From positions 1 through 5,730 of the forward strand of contig DPAC01000173.1 of the NCBI GenBank assembly GCA_003517675.1: 5,730 bases of DNA, written 5' to 3'. The translations under genes were made by a program, and so were the position numbers. The stretch is from Porphyromonadaceae bacterium (GTDB taxonomy: Bacteria > Bacteroidota > Bacteroidia > Bacteroidales > Dysgonomonadaceae). Shown here piece by piece: positions 1 to 5,730 of this stretch; position 1 is the stretch's first letter, and each line of letters starts with the position of its first letter. The notes under the pieces were generated by a model. The model made no database searches and was not told the DNA's origin. It saw nothing but the letters and a program-made list of their open reading frames with translations.

Positions 1-24
1 ACGCATTTTTTTCAAAAGTTTCAC

Positions 25-32
25 TATTTTTG
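25..32 (+). promoter_or_regulatory. Bacteroidota-type -7 promoter element for the peptidase operon
   Basis: TATTTTTG matches the Bacteroidota -7 consensus TAnnTTTG at every fixed position. A start site about 6 to 10 bases downstream would fall near 38-42 and give a leader of about 50 bases. No good -33 TTTG is visible at the usual distance; the window begins too close upstream, and only a T-run at 6-12 is present. The surroundings are AT-rich, so a chance match is possible, but the position just ahead of the first gene and its repeat-bearing leader supports it. Confidence 0.5.
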
Positions 33-33
33 T

Positions 34-78
34 TCAACTTCAAGGGAGATCCCTCTCAGCTGGGAGATCCCCTCAACT
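34..78 (+). repeat. Tandem imperfect direct repeat in the peptidase leader
   Basis: Two copies of GGGAGATCCC lie at 44-53 and 62-71. They are interleaved with three copies of TCARCT at 34-39, 56-61 and 73-78. The repeat unit at 44-61 (18 bases) and that at 62-78 (17 bases) differ by one missing T and one G-to-A change. Each GGGAGATCCC has dyad symmetry (GGGA/TCCC). In RNA, GATC at 48-51 can pair with GATC at 66-69, with some inner pairs. The array lies between the predicted transcription start and the ATG, so it could be an operator or an RNA leader element; no regulator is identifiable. Confidence 0.6.
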
Positions 79-89
79 GAAAAATAAAT

Positions 90-2858
90 ATGATACATCG
101 ATCTTTACTGCCAATCGCCGCCGGCTTACTGCTGGCCAATGCCCTCTACTCCCAGAAAAAAACGCTCGACCACTCGGTATATGACAGCTGGAACAGCCTC
201 TCCAAAACGACCGTGAGTGATGACGGGAGGATCATGGCGACACTGATTGCGCCCCAGGAGGGTGATACCGCTCTCACTCTGCACGACCTCAACGGCAAAC
301 GATCCCTTATGCAGGAGCGGGTGACCCAATTCAGGCTCTCCTCTGATGGGGAGTGGACCGTGGGGGTGATCAAAGCGCCATTCGCCGAGCGACGGCAGGC
401 ACGGATCGACAAAAAGAAAGAGGATGAACAGCCAAAAGATACACTGCTGATCATCCATAACCCCACTTTTGCGGTAGAAAAGATCGCTGGTGCGAAGTCG
501 TTCAAAACCGCAGAGAAGTCGTTCACCCACCTGGCCTACAGCATCTCCCTACCGGGGGACACTGTCCACAAAAAGGAAAAAGAAAAGGAGGCTTTGATCC
601 TGCGAAACCTGGCAACACGTAAGGAGGACACCCTGCGACAAGCAAAAGAACATCTGTTCAGCAAAGAGGGAAAAAGCTTTGCAGTGGTGATCGAACCTGA
701 GAAGAATGACAGCACAAGTGAGCAGGGAGTACTGCTCTTTGATCTGAAGAGGCCCACAAAACAATGGATCTCCTCCGACAAGAGAAGCTACAAATCACTT
801 GCTTTTGATGAAGAAGGCGCACAGCTGCTCTATCTCTCCACCGCCGACACCTCCAAGGTTGAACAGAAACAGTATGATCTCCGGTACTATGCAGCCGGAG
901 CCGACACAGCCCGCCTGATTGCCGACAGCGGAACCGTGGGACTGCCGGAGGGATGGATCTTCAGTGAGCATGCATCTCCCTCATTCAGCAGGGATGGGAA
1001 CAGAATCCTGATCGGAGCAGCACCCCGTCAGGAACCGAAAGATAGTACCCTGGTCGACTTCGAGATGGCGAGCCTCGACATCTGGCACTGGCAAGAGCCT
1101 CTCATCCAGCCGCAGCAACTGGCGCAACTCAATCGTGAAAAAAGTCGCACCTATGCCGGCATCATTGACCCCAACCTCCCCGGCCACTTCCTGCCGGTAG
1201 CCACGGAAGAGATGCCCTACGCCTCCATCGCCGACGAGGGCAACGGACGCTACGCGCTGCTCTGGTCCGACCTGCCCTATCAGCTGGAGAGCCAGTGGGA
1301 TGTCTCTCCTCGTTACGACGTCTGGGTGATGGATCTGCAGGAGCATCGCCTGCAACATGTTGGCGCCCCGGTAGCGGGACGGCCGATGCTCTCGCCTGCC
1401 GGCAACTACACGCTCTGGTGGGACGCCATGCAACAACACTGGTTTCTATACGATAACCGGGAAGAGAGCACTCGCAACCTCACCCGTGAGATCCCGGTCA
1501 ACTTCTGGAACGAGAAGAACGATGTGCCGGCAGCACCGGGCCCCTATGGCCTGGCAGCATGGGGTGCAGAGGATGAGTTCCTGCTGCTTTATGACGCCTT
1601 TGATATCTGGACGATCGATCCAAAAGGTAAGGCCAATCCGGTGAACATCACAAGTGGAAAGGGTCGCAGCGATTCCCTCACTTTCCGCTACGTGAACACC
1701 GACCGGGAAAAACGATTCATCGAAAAAGAAGAACAACTGCTGCTCTCAGCCTTCGACAACAAGAGCAAAAAGAATGGATGGTATACCCTTGCTCAAAAGG
1801 GAAGAAACCCGCTGAAGAAAAGGGTGATGGAGCGGTTCACCTATAGTTCGCTGATCAGAGCGAAAGAAAAGGATCTCTACCTTTTTGAGAAAAGCAACTT
1901 CCATACTGTCCCCGACCTATATGTGACCACAGACTTTTGGAAATCAGCGGAAAGGCTGACCACTATCAACCCACAGATGAAAGAGTACAACTGGGGAACG
2001 GCGGAGCTTATCTCCTGGACCTCCTATACCGGAGAACCTCTGCAGGGCATTCTCTACAAGCCGGAGGATTTCAACCCAGCGCAATGCTACCCGATGATGA
2101 TCTACTTCTACGAGAAGCACTCCGATGATCTCTACCGCTGGTTCACACCGGCTCCCAGTCGCTCTGTGATCAACATCCCTTTCTTCGTGAGCCGCGGCTA
2201 TCTGGTCTTCACCCCCGATATCCACTACAGCGTGGGACAGCCGGGCATGGATGCCTACAACGCCGTGGTGTCGGGCGCGGAAGCACTGGTTAAAAACAAC
2301 TGGGTGGATGCCGCCAATATGGCCATTCAGGGTCAGAGCTGGGGCGGTTACCAGGTGGCCTACCTGGTGACCAAAACCAATCTGTTCCGGGCTGCTGGCG
2401 CCGGAGCGCCGGTGTCGAACATGACCAGCGCCTACGGGGGCATTCGCTGGGAGTCGGGACGCAGCCGTCAGTTCCAGTATGAGCAGACGCAGTCACGTAT
2501 CGGCGTGCCAATGAGCGATTCACTCCAACTCTATATCGACAACTCTCCCGTTTTCTTTGCCGATAAAGTGGAGACACCCCTGCTGATCATGCACAACGAC
2601 AAGGATGGAGCGGTTCCCTGGTACCAGGGCATCGAGTACTTCATGATGCTGCGCCGCCTGGGCAAACCGGTATGGATGCTGCAATACAACGAGGAAGAGC
2701 ACAACCTGAGACAGCGCCGCAACAGCAAAGACCTCTCCATCCGCCTGCAGCAGTTCTTCGACCATTACCTCAAAGGCGATCCCGCCCCGGTATGGATGAC
2801 CAAAGGGGTACCGGCCCTTGAAAAGGGCAAAACATGGGGGTATGAAACAGACAGGTGA
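90..2858 (+). CDS. Secreted S9 (prolyl oligopeptidase) family serine peptidase
   Basis: This 922-residue protein belongs to peptidase family S9. An N-terminal signal peptide (hydrophobic core about residues 6-19, cleavage after A18 or S21, no lipobox cysteine) predicts a periplasmic or secreted enzyme. Residues about 30-640 resemble the beta-propeller region; the alpha/beta-hydrolase domain covers about 640-910. The catalytic triad appears intact: S750 in GQSWGGYQ, D839 in HNDKDGAVP, H871 in EEEHN. The family cuts short peptides, often after proline, but the specificity of this long subgroup is not readable from sequence. Two Lys/Glu-rich patches (K108-E113, K161-E167) interrupt the propeller part. 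Its length exceeds classical prolyl oligopeptidases (about 700 residues) but suits the roughly 900-residue exported group of Bacteroidota. The ATG at 90 is preceded by A-rich sequence and starts directly at the signal peptide. The GH109 gene follows after 52 bases, probably co-transcribed. Confidence 0.93.
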   Translation: MIHRSLLPIAAGLLLANALYSQKKTLDHSVYDSWNSLSKTTVSDDGRIMATLIAPQEGDTALTLHDLNGKRSLMQERVTQFRLSSDGEWTVGVIKAPFAERRQARIDKKKEDEQPKDTLLIIHNPTFAVEKIAGAKSFKTAEKSFTHLAYSISLPGDTVHKKEKEKEALILRNLATRKEDTLRQAKEHLFSKEGKSFAVVIEPEKNDSTSEQGVLLFDLKRPTKQWISSDKRSYKSLAFDEEGAQLLYLSTADTSKVEQKQYDLRYYAAGADTARLIADSGTVGLPEGWIFSEHASPSFSRDGNRILIGAAPRQEPKDSTLVDFEMASLDIWHWQEPLIQPQQLAQLNREKSRTYAGIIDPNLPGHFLPVATEEMPYASIADEGNGRYALLWSDLPYQLESQWDVSPRYDVWVMDLQEHRLQHVGAPVAGRPMLSPAGNYTLWWDAMQQHWFLYDNREESTRNLTREIPVNFWNEKNDVPAAPGPYGLAAWGAEDEFLLLYDAFDIWTIDPKGKANPVNITSGKGRSDSLTFRYVNTDREKRFIEKEEQLLLSAFDNKSKKNGWYTLAQKGRNPLKKRVMERFTYSSLIRAKEKDLYLFEKSNFHTVPDLYVTTDFWKSAERLTTINPQMKEYNWGTAELISWTSYTGEPLQGILYKPEDFNPAQCYPMMIYFYEKHSDDLYRWFTPAPSRSVINIPFFVSRGYLVFTPDIHYSVGQPGMDAYNAVVSGAEALVKNNWVDAANMAIQGQSWGGYQVAYLVTKTNLFRAAGAGAPVSNMTSAYGGIRWESGRSRQFQYEQTQSRIGVPMSDSLQLYIDNSPVFFADKVETPLLIMHNDKDGAVPWYQGIEYFMMLRRLGKPVWMLQYNEEEHNLRQRRNSKDLSIRLQQFFDHYLKGDPAPVWMTKGVPALEKGKTWGYETDR

Positions 2859-2906
2859 CACAACATGTGCTCGGAGATGACTGACGAGGAAAAAGAAAAG
2901 AAATAA
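2859..2906 (+). other. Open in-frame extension behind the peptidase stop, with a 13-codon micro-ORF
   Basis: After the peptidase TGA (2856-2858) the same frame stays open for 15 codons to TAA at 2904-2906, only four bases before the next gene's ATG. It contains an ATG at 2865, giving MCSEMTDEEKEKK. The stop is followed by C, a context known as leaky for UGA in Escherichia coli. The stretch could be a readthrough tail, a coupling micro-ORF, a remnant of a longer ancestral C-terminus, or a purine-rich leader that is open by chance. With so few codons, chance is the default explanation. Confidence 0.2.
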
Positions 2907-2910
2907 CAAG

Positions 2911-4344
2911 ATGATTATGCAAAAACAACTGACAACATTTGCCATATTACTGGCAGCTATTTCCCTGTTCAGCTGTACCAACGGCACGCAGGGAACGAAA
3001 GAACAAGATGAGAAGTGCCAACCCATTCGTACAGAAGTGCCCGAACGGCCCGCCGGACAAAAGGATGTGCTTGGTTTAGCAGCCCCAAAGCTTGATGCGG
3101 TGCGTGTCGGCTTTATCGGGCTGGGTATGCGCGGCCCGGGTGCCGTAGAACGTTTCACCTACATTCCCGGCACGAAGATCGTAGCCCTGTGTGATCTGCA
3201 TGCCGACAGGGTGGAGCGTGCACAAGCCATTCTCGACAAAGCCGGACTGCCCCGCGCAGCAGCATACAGCGGCAGCGAGGAGGCCTGGAAAGAGCTGGTT
3301 GAACGCGACGACTTGGACCTGGTCTACATTGCAACCGATTGGAAGCATCACGCAGAAATGATGGTCTATGCCATGGAGCAGGGCAAGCATGTAGCGTGCG
3401 AGGTGCCCGCAGCCATGACGCTCGATGAGATATGGTCGGTCGTCAACACCGCCGAGAAAACGCAGAAACATGCCATGCAGCTGGAGAACTGTGTCTATGA
3501 CTTCTTTGAACTCACCACCCTGAACATGGCACAACAGGGCCTCTTCGGTGAAGTGCTGCATGCAGAAGGTGCCTATATCCATAATCTGAGAGATTTCTGG
3601 GATTCTTATGAGGGAGACTGGCGCATGCAGTACAACAAGGAGTTTCGTGGTGACGTCTATGCCACTCACGGTATGGGGCCTGCTGCCCAGGTGCTGGACA
3701 TCCACCGGGGCGACAAGATGAACGTGTTGGTGTCAATGGATACCAGGCCGGTCAACATTCCCGAGTACCTGATCGAAGAACGGGGTATGGATCGCGACAG
3801 CGCCTACAATTTCGCGAACGGCCAACACACCATGACCATGATCCGCACCGAGAAAGGAAAAACCATCCACATTCAGCACGATGTGTCTTCTCCGCGACCC
3901 TACACCCGCATGTATCAGGTGAGCGGCACAAAAGGGTTCGCCAACAAATATCCCAACCAGGGTTATGCACTGGAGGGGGAGATGCTCGATGAGAGTGTTA
4001 CACCCGATCATGAAAACCTGAACGCACACGCCTATGTCTCCGATGAGGTGAGAGATGCCCTGATGACAAAATACAAACACCGCATTCACCAGGAGCTGGA
4101 AGAGAAAGCCAAAGAGGTAGGTGGTCACGGTGGCATGGATTTTATCATGGACTACCGTCTGGTCTATTGCCTGCGTAACGGCTTGCCGCTCGATATGGAC
4201 GTGTATGACCTGGCAGAGTGGTGTTCACTGGCCGAACTGAGCCGTATCTCCATCGAGCACAACAGCGCTCCGGTGGAGGTGCCCGACTTTACCCGCGGCA
4301 ACTGGGATAGGATACAAGGATTCGAGCACGCGTTCGCAGATTAG
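2911..4344 (+). CDS. Gfo/Idh/MocA-fold lipoprotein of glycoside hydrolase family 109 (probable alpha-N-acetylgalactosaminidase)
   Basis: This 477-residue protein has a lipoprotein signal peptide with lipobox LFSC (C22), so it is probably anchored to the envelope. A linker leads to a Rossmann NAD-binding domain with GFIGLGMRG at 67-75 and YIATDWKHH at 139-147, then E164 in the GKHVACEVPAA segment. The C-terminal substrate domain carries LENCVYDF (191-198), YATHGMGP (250-257, Y250 and H253 as likely active-site residues), HGGMD (406-410) and the terminal DVYDLAEW and VPDFTRGNW blocks. These match the Elizabethkingia GH109 pattern as I remember it. GH109 enzymes use tightly bound NAD in a redox-assisted cleavage of GalNAc glycosides. 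A related Gfo/Idh/MocA oxidoreductase or another sugar specificity remains possible. ATG codons at 2911 and 2917 are both usable; the first is chosen. Its stop overlaps the convergent methyltransferase stop. Confidence 0.88.
   Translation: MIMQKQLTTFAILLAAISLFSCTNGTQGTKEQDEKCQPIRTEVPERPAGQKDVLGLAAPKLDAVRVGFIGLGMRGPGAVERFTYIPGTKIVALCDLHADRVERAQAILDKAGLPRAAAYSGSEEAWKELVERDDLDLVYIATDWKHHAEMMVYAMEQGKHVACEVPAAMTLDEIWSVVNTAEKTQKHAMQLENCVYDFFELTTLNMAQQGLFGEVLHAEGAYIHNLRDFWDSYEGDWRMQYNKEFRGDVYATHGMGPAAQVLDIHRGDKMNVLVSMDTRPVNIPEYLIEERGMDRDSAYNFANGQHTMTMIRTEKGKTIHIQHDVSSPRPYTRMYQVSGTKGFANKYPNQGYALEGEMLDESVTPDHENLNAHAYVSDEVRDALMTKYKHRIHQELEEKAKEVGGHGGMDFIMDYRLVYCLRNGLPLDMDVYDLAEWCSLAELSRISIEHNSAPVEVPDFTRGNWDRIQGFEHAFAD
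4341..4344. other. Overlapping stop codons of two convergent genes
   Basis: The bases TTAG serve both strands: TAG at 4342-4344 ends the GH109 gene and the complement of TTA at 4341-4343 gives TAA for the methyltransferase gene. No intergenic DNA remains, and no stem followed by a T-tract is visible close to either stop. Each transcript must therefore end inside, or run antisense into, the other gene. Confidence 0.95.
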
Positions 4345-5126
4345 AACCCGCGCTGACGCATCGCCTCGAAGGTGAGGATGGCGGTGGAGACCGAGACATT
4401 CAGCGAATCAATTTTACCGCGCATGGGAATCTTGATTCGCTGTGTGGCATTCTCCAGCCAGAAACGGGTCAGGCCGTCCGCTTCCGTGCCCATCACAATG
4501 GCAGAGGGCTTCCGGAAATCGATGTTTTGATAGCATTCGGTCGCCTGTAACTCCGCGGCATAGATATGGATCTGATGCTGTTGCAGCCAGGTCAGTGCTT
4601 CTTCGGAGGTGCAGACAGCCGTCTGCACGGTAAAGAGGCCACCCACACCGGAGCGGATCACGTTGGGATTGTAGAGGTCGGTCTGCGGATCGCAGATGAT
4701 CACGGCATCCACCGCTGCGGCATCAGCCGTGCGGAGCACCGCCCCCAGGTTGCCCGGCTTCTCCACAGATTCGAGCAGTATGATAAACGGATTATCGGAA
4801 AGATGTATATCGGACAACCTGTGCAATTTTGGCCGGGCGAGCGCCACAATACCTTCGGAGTTTTCCCGGTAGGCAATCTTACCAAACACCGCGGGGGAGA
4901 TATCAAACACAATCTTTGCAGGCAACAGATCCAGCAATCCGGGATACTTACTGTGGGCAAACATCTCGCGACAAAGGTAGACCGTTTCCACCTTGTAATC
5001 GCTCTGCAGTGCCAGCGACAGTTCACGCGCTCCCTCCAGCACGAAAAGTTGCTGTTCCTTCCTTTCATTGCTTTTCGAAAGCCTGACGATATTCTTTACA
5101 GCCGGATTTTGGAGACTTGTAATCAT
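4341..5126 (-). CDS. TrmH/SpoU-family RNA 2'-O-ribose methyltransferase
   Basis: This 261-residue cytoplasmic protein is a SPOUT-class, SAM-dependent RNA methyltransferase. Residues about 1-100 form the substrate-binding region, including the typical opening ITSLQNPAVKNI and the FVLEG segment. The knotted catalytic domain shows all three SpoU motifs: motif 1 EKPGNLGAVLRTADA (122-136, with N126 and R132), motif 2 MGTEADGL (212-219) and motif 3 IPMRGKIDSLNVSVS (233-247, with N243). Length and motif spacing are normal, so it should be active. The family methylates 2'-hydroxyls of tRNA or 23S rRNA; which RNA is the target cannot be read here, so no gene symbol is given. The ATG at 5126 begins exactly at the conserved N-terminus. 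It lies 112 bases downstream of the thioredoxin-like gene on the same strand, and no promoter matching the Bacteroidota consensus is evident in that gap. Confidence 0.93.
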   Translation of the reverse strand: MITSLQNPAVKNIVRLSKSNERKEQQLFVLEGARELSLALQSDYKVETVYLCREMFAHSKYPGLLDLLPAKIVFDISPAVFGKIAYRENSEGIVALARPKLHRLSDIHLSDNPFIILLESVEKPGNLGAVLRTADAAAVDAVIICDPQTDLYNPNVIRSGVGGLFTVQTAVCTSEEALTWLQQHQIHIYAAELQATECYQNIDFRKPSAIVMGTEADGLTRFWLENATQRIKIPMRGKIDSLNVSVSTAILTFEAMRQRGF

Positions 5127-5145
5127 CTCGGTTGTTTCTGTGTAT

Positions 5146-5234
5146 GCGTTTAGGGTATTTTTTACAAACTGGATTTATGAATATCTTGCTGAAAAAACAG
5201 GCTGTACAGTTTTTAGAATACCCAACCCTTACGC
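5146..5234 (-). repeat. Long imperfect inverted repeat filling most of the intergenic gap
   Basis: Three nested pairs of arms line up: GCGT 5146-5149 with ACGC 5231-5234, GGGTATT 5153-5159 with AATACCC 5217-5223, and AAACTG 5166-5171 with CAGTTT 5207-5212. That makes 17 base pairs with small internal loops. The palindrome CTGTACAG (5202-5209) overlaps the inner arm. The arms extend over 89 of the 112 bases between the thioredoxin-like and methyltransferase genes. It could be a structured leader of the methyltransferase gene, a processing site, or a degenerate small repeat element. No clear target-site duplication flanks it. Confidence 0.45.
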
Positions 5235-5240
5235 CTGTTT
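5192..5240 (-). terminator. Candidate intrinsic terminator of the thioredoxin-like gene
   Basis: Read on the minus strand, AAACAGGC (5240-5233), starting inside the TAA stop codon, is perfectly complementary to GCCTGTTT (5202-5195), and a run of T reaches 5192. Stem plus T-tract directly behind the stop is the layout of a Rho-independent terminator. The loop of about 30 bases is long, so the hairpin is not strong. It cannot readily form together with the larger inverted repeat at 5146-5234. Confidence 0.5.
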
Positions 5241-5700
5241 AGAGGTTTGTCCGATTATCTTTTTTCAGCAGAAAGGTATCGATCGCCTCCTTGAACGATT
5301 TCCTGGGCAGGGCACCCATCGCAACCTGCGGTTGCTCGTTCATGGGGATAAAAAGGAACATCGGAATGCTTTGCACACCAAACATTCTTGCCAGCTCAGG
5401 CTCTTTGTCCACATCGATCTTATACACATAGATCTCTTCTCCGTATTCTGCTGCCAGATCTGCCAGGATGGGTGAGGTGATCCTGCAGGGGCCGCACCAG
5501 GTGGCGTAGAAATCGACGATAGCCGGTCTGTCACCTTTATATTGCCACTCCTGGGGGGTCTCCTCGTAGTTGAACACTTTTTCCAGGAAGGAAGCCTTGG
5601 TCAGTTCTATCGGTTTGACAGTTTTTTTATCCTGCGGTTCGGCAGCAGATGCGGTACATACAATCAGCAGTACCGCAAGGATGGTCGTTAATTTCTTCAT
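5239..5700 (-). CDS. Exported thioredoxin-fold protein with CGPC active site (TrxP-like)
   Basis: This 153-residue protein has a Sec signal peptide (residues 1-19 or 1-20, ending ASAA) followed by a single thioredoxin domain at about 45-147. The redox site is C69-G-P-C72 in FYATWCGPC, and the cis-proline P113 sits in QSIPMF, both as in functional thioredoxins. A periplasmic role in disulfide reduction or oxidative folding is likely. The NYEETPQEWQYKGD segment before the domain recalls the periplasmic TrxP of Bacteroides fragilis; that match is from memory. C15 in the signal is not a lipobox, because V14 occupies the -1 position. The start is the ATG at 5700; a TTG two codons upstream (5706) is in frame but less likely. 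Bases 5701-5730 are an A-rich leader on this strand without a recognisable promoter, so it may be transcribed from outside the window. The methyltransferase gene follows it. Confidence 0.9.
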   Translation of the reverse strand: MKKLTTILAVLLIVCTASAAEPQDKKTVKPIELTKASFLEKVFNYEETPQEWQYKGDRPAIVDFYATWCGPCRITSPILADLAAEYGEEIYVYKIDVDKEPELARMFGVQSIPMFLFIPMNEQPQVAMGALPRKSFKEAIDTFLLKKDNRTNL

Positions 5701-5730
5701 GATCAAATAGTCGTTTTCGTTGTGATTTTT

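Noticed and set aside
2520..3158. Minus-strand open frame of 212 codons across the end of the peptidase gene and the start of the GH109 gene
   Set aside because: It is antisense to two well-supported genes, crosses their junction, and its translation shows no recognisable domain. The hydrophobic part comes from the complement of Lys/Glu-rich and signal-peptide codons.
3076..3705. Minus-strand open frame of 209 codons inside the GH109 gene
   Set aside because: Antisense shadow of the Rossmann domain region; no family motif, and the opposite strand carries clear conserved motifs.
4359..4382. Possible hairpin CCTC/GAGG near the end of the methyltransferase gene as a terminator for the GH109 gene
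   Set aside because: It lies in the conserved SpoU motif 3 coding region, has only a short stem with a bulge, and no T-tract follows on either strand.
4566..5153. Plus-strand open frame of 195 codons opposite the RNA methyltransferase gene
   Set aside because: Mirror of the SpoU coding sequence; the methyltransferase motifs are intact on the minus strand and the plus-strand translation has no domain signature.
5068..5475. Plus-strand open frame of 135 codons spanning the methyltransferase-thioredoxin gap
   Set aside because: It overlaps the 5' end of one supported gene and the 3' half of another in antisense, and its only hydrophobic stretch is the AT-rich intergenic DNA.
5646..5700. Lipoprotein reading of the thioredoxin-like signal peptide using C15
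   Set aside because: The residues before C15 are L-I-V, and valine at -1 does not fit a lipobox; the ASAA site downstream is a normal signal peptidase I site.
5701..5706. TTG start two codons upstream for the thioredoxin-like gene
   Set aside because: The ATG at 5700 gives a standard MKK signal-peptide start, and TTG starts are rare in Bacteroidota; the two extra residues add nothing conserved.

Overview
The window looks like ordinary chromosomal DNA from a member of the Bacteroidota, most likely order Bacteroidales. Four things point there: a -7 element of the TAnnTTTG type, A-rich rather than Shine-Dalgarno leaders, a roughly 900-residue exported S9 peptidase, and a Gfo/Idh/MocA-type glycosidase of family GH109 carrying a lipoprotein signal. 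The coding DNA is moderately GC-rich and the short intergenic stretches are AT-rich. The genus cannot be named from this sequence alone.

Layout. Bases 1-89 hold a promoter and a short leader with a tandem imperfect repeat. Two plus-strand genes follow, probably one operon: a secreted prolyl-oligopeptidase-family serine peptidase (90-2858) and, 52 bases later, a GH109-type lipoprotein (2911-4344). Two minus-strand genes face them: a TrmH/SpoU-family RNA 2'-O-methyltransferase (4341-5126) and, transcribed just ahead of it, an exported thioredoxin-fold protein (5239-5700). The convergent pair in the middle shares four bases, so the two stop codons lie on top of each other with no room for a terminator. 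The 112 bases between the thioredoxin and methyltransferase genes hold a terminator-like hairpin and a longer, partly incompatible inverted repeat.

How the genes may work together. The peptidase and the GH109 protein are both predicted to act in the cell envelope. Together they could take apart O-glycosylated protein, one removing alpha-linked GalNAc and the other cutting the peptide; this is inference from adjacency. The methyltransferase is a cytoplasmic RNA-modification housekeeping gene. The thioredoxin-like protein is probably a periplasmic thiol-disulfide enzyme. No functional link between the two halves is evident.

I found no CRISPR array, rRNA or tRNA gene, transposase, phage gene or defence system. 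The least explained signals are the leader repeat at 34-78, the paired alternative structures at 5146-5240, the open frame continuing past the peptidase stop, and the export route of a cofactor-dependent enzyme.
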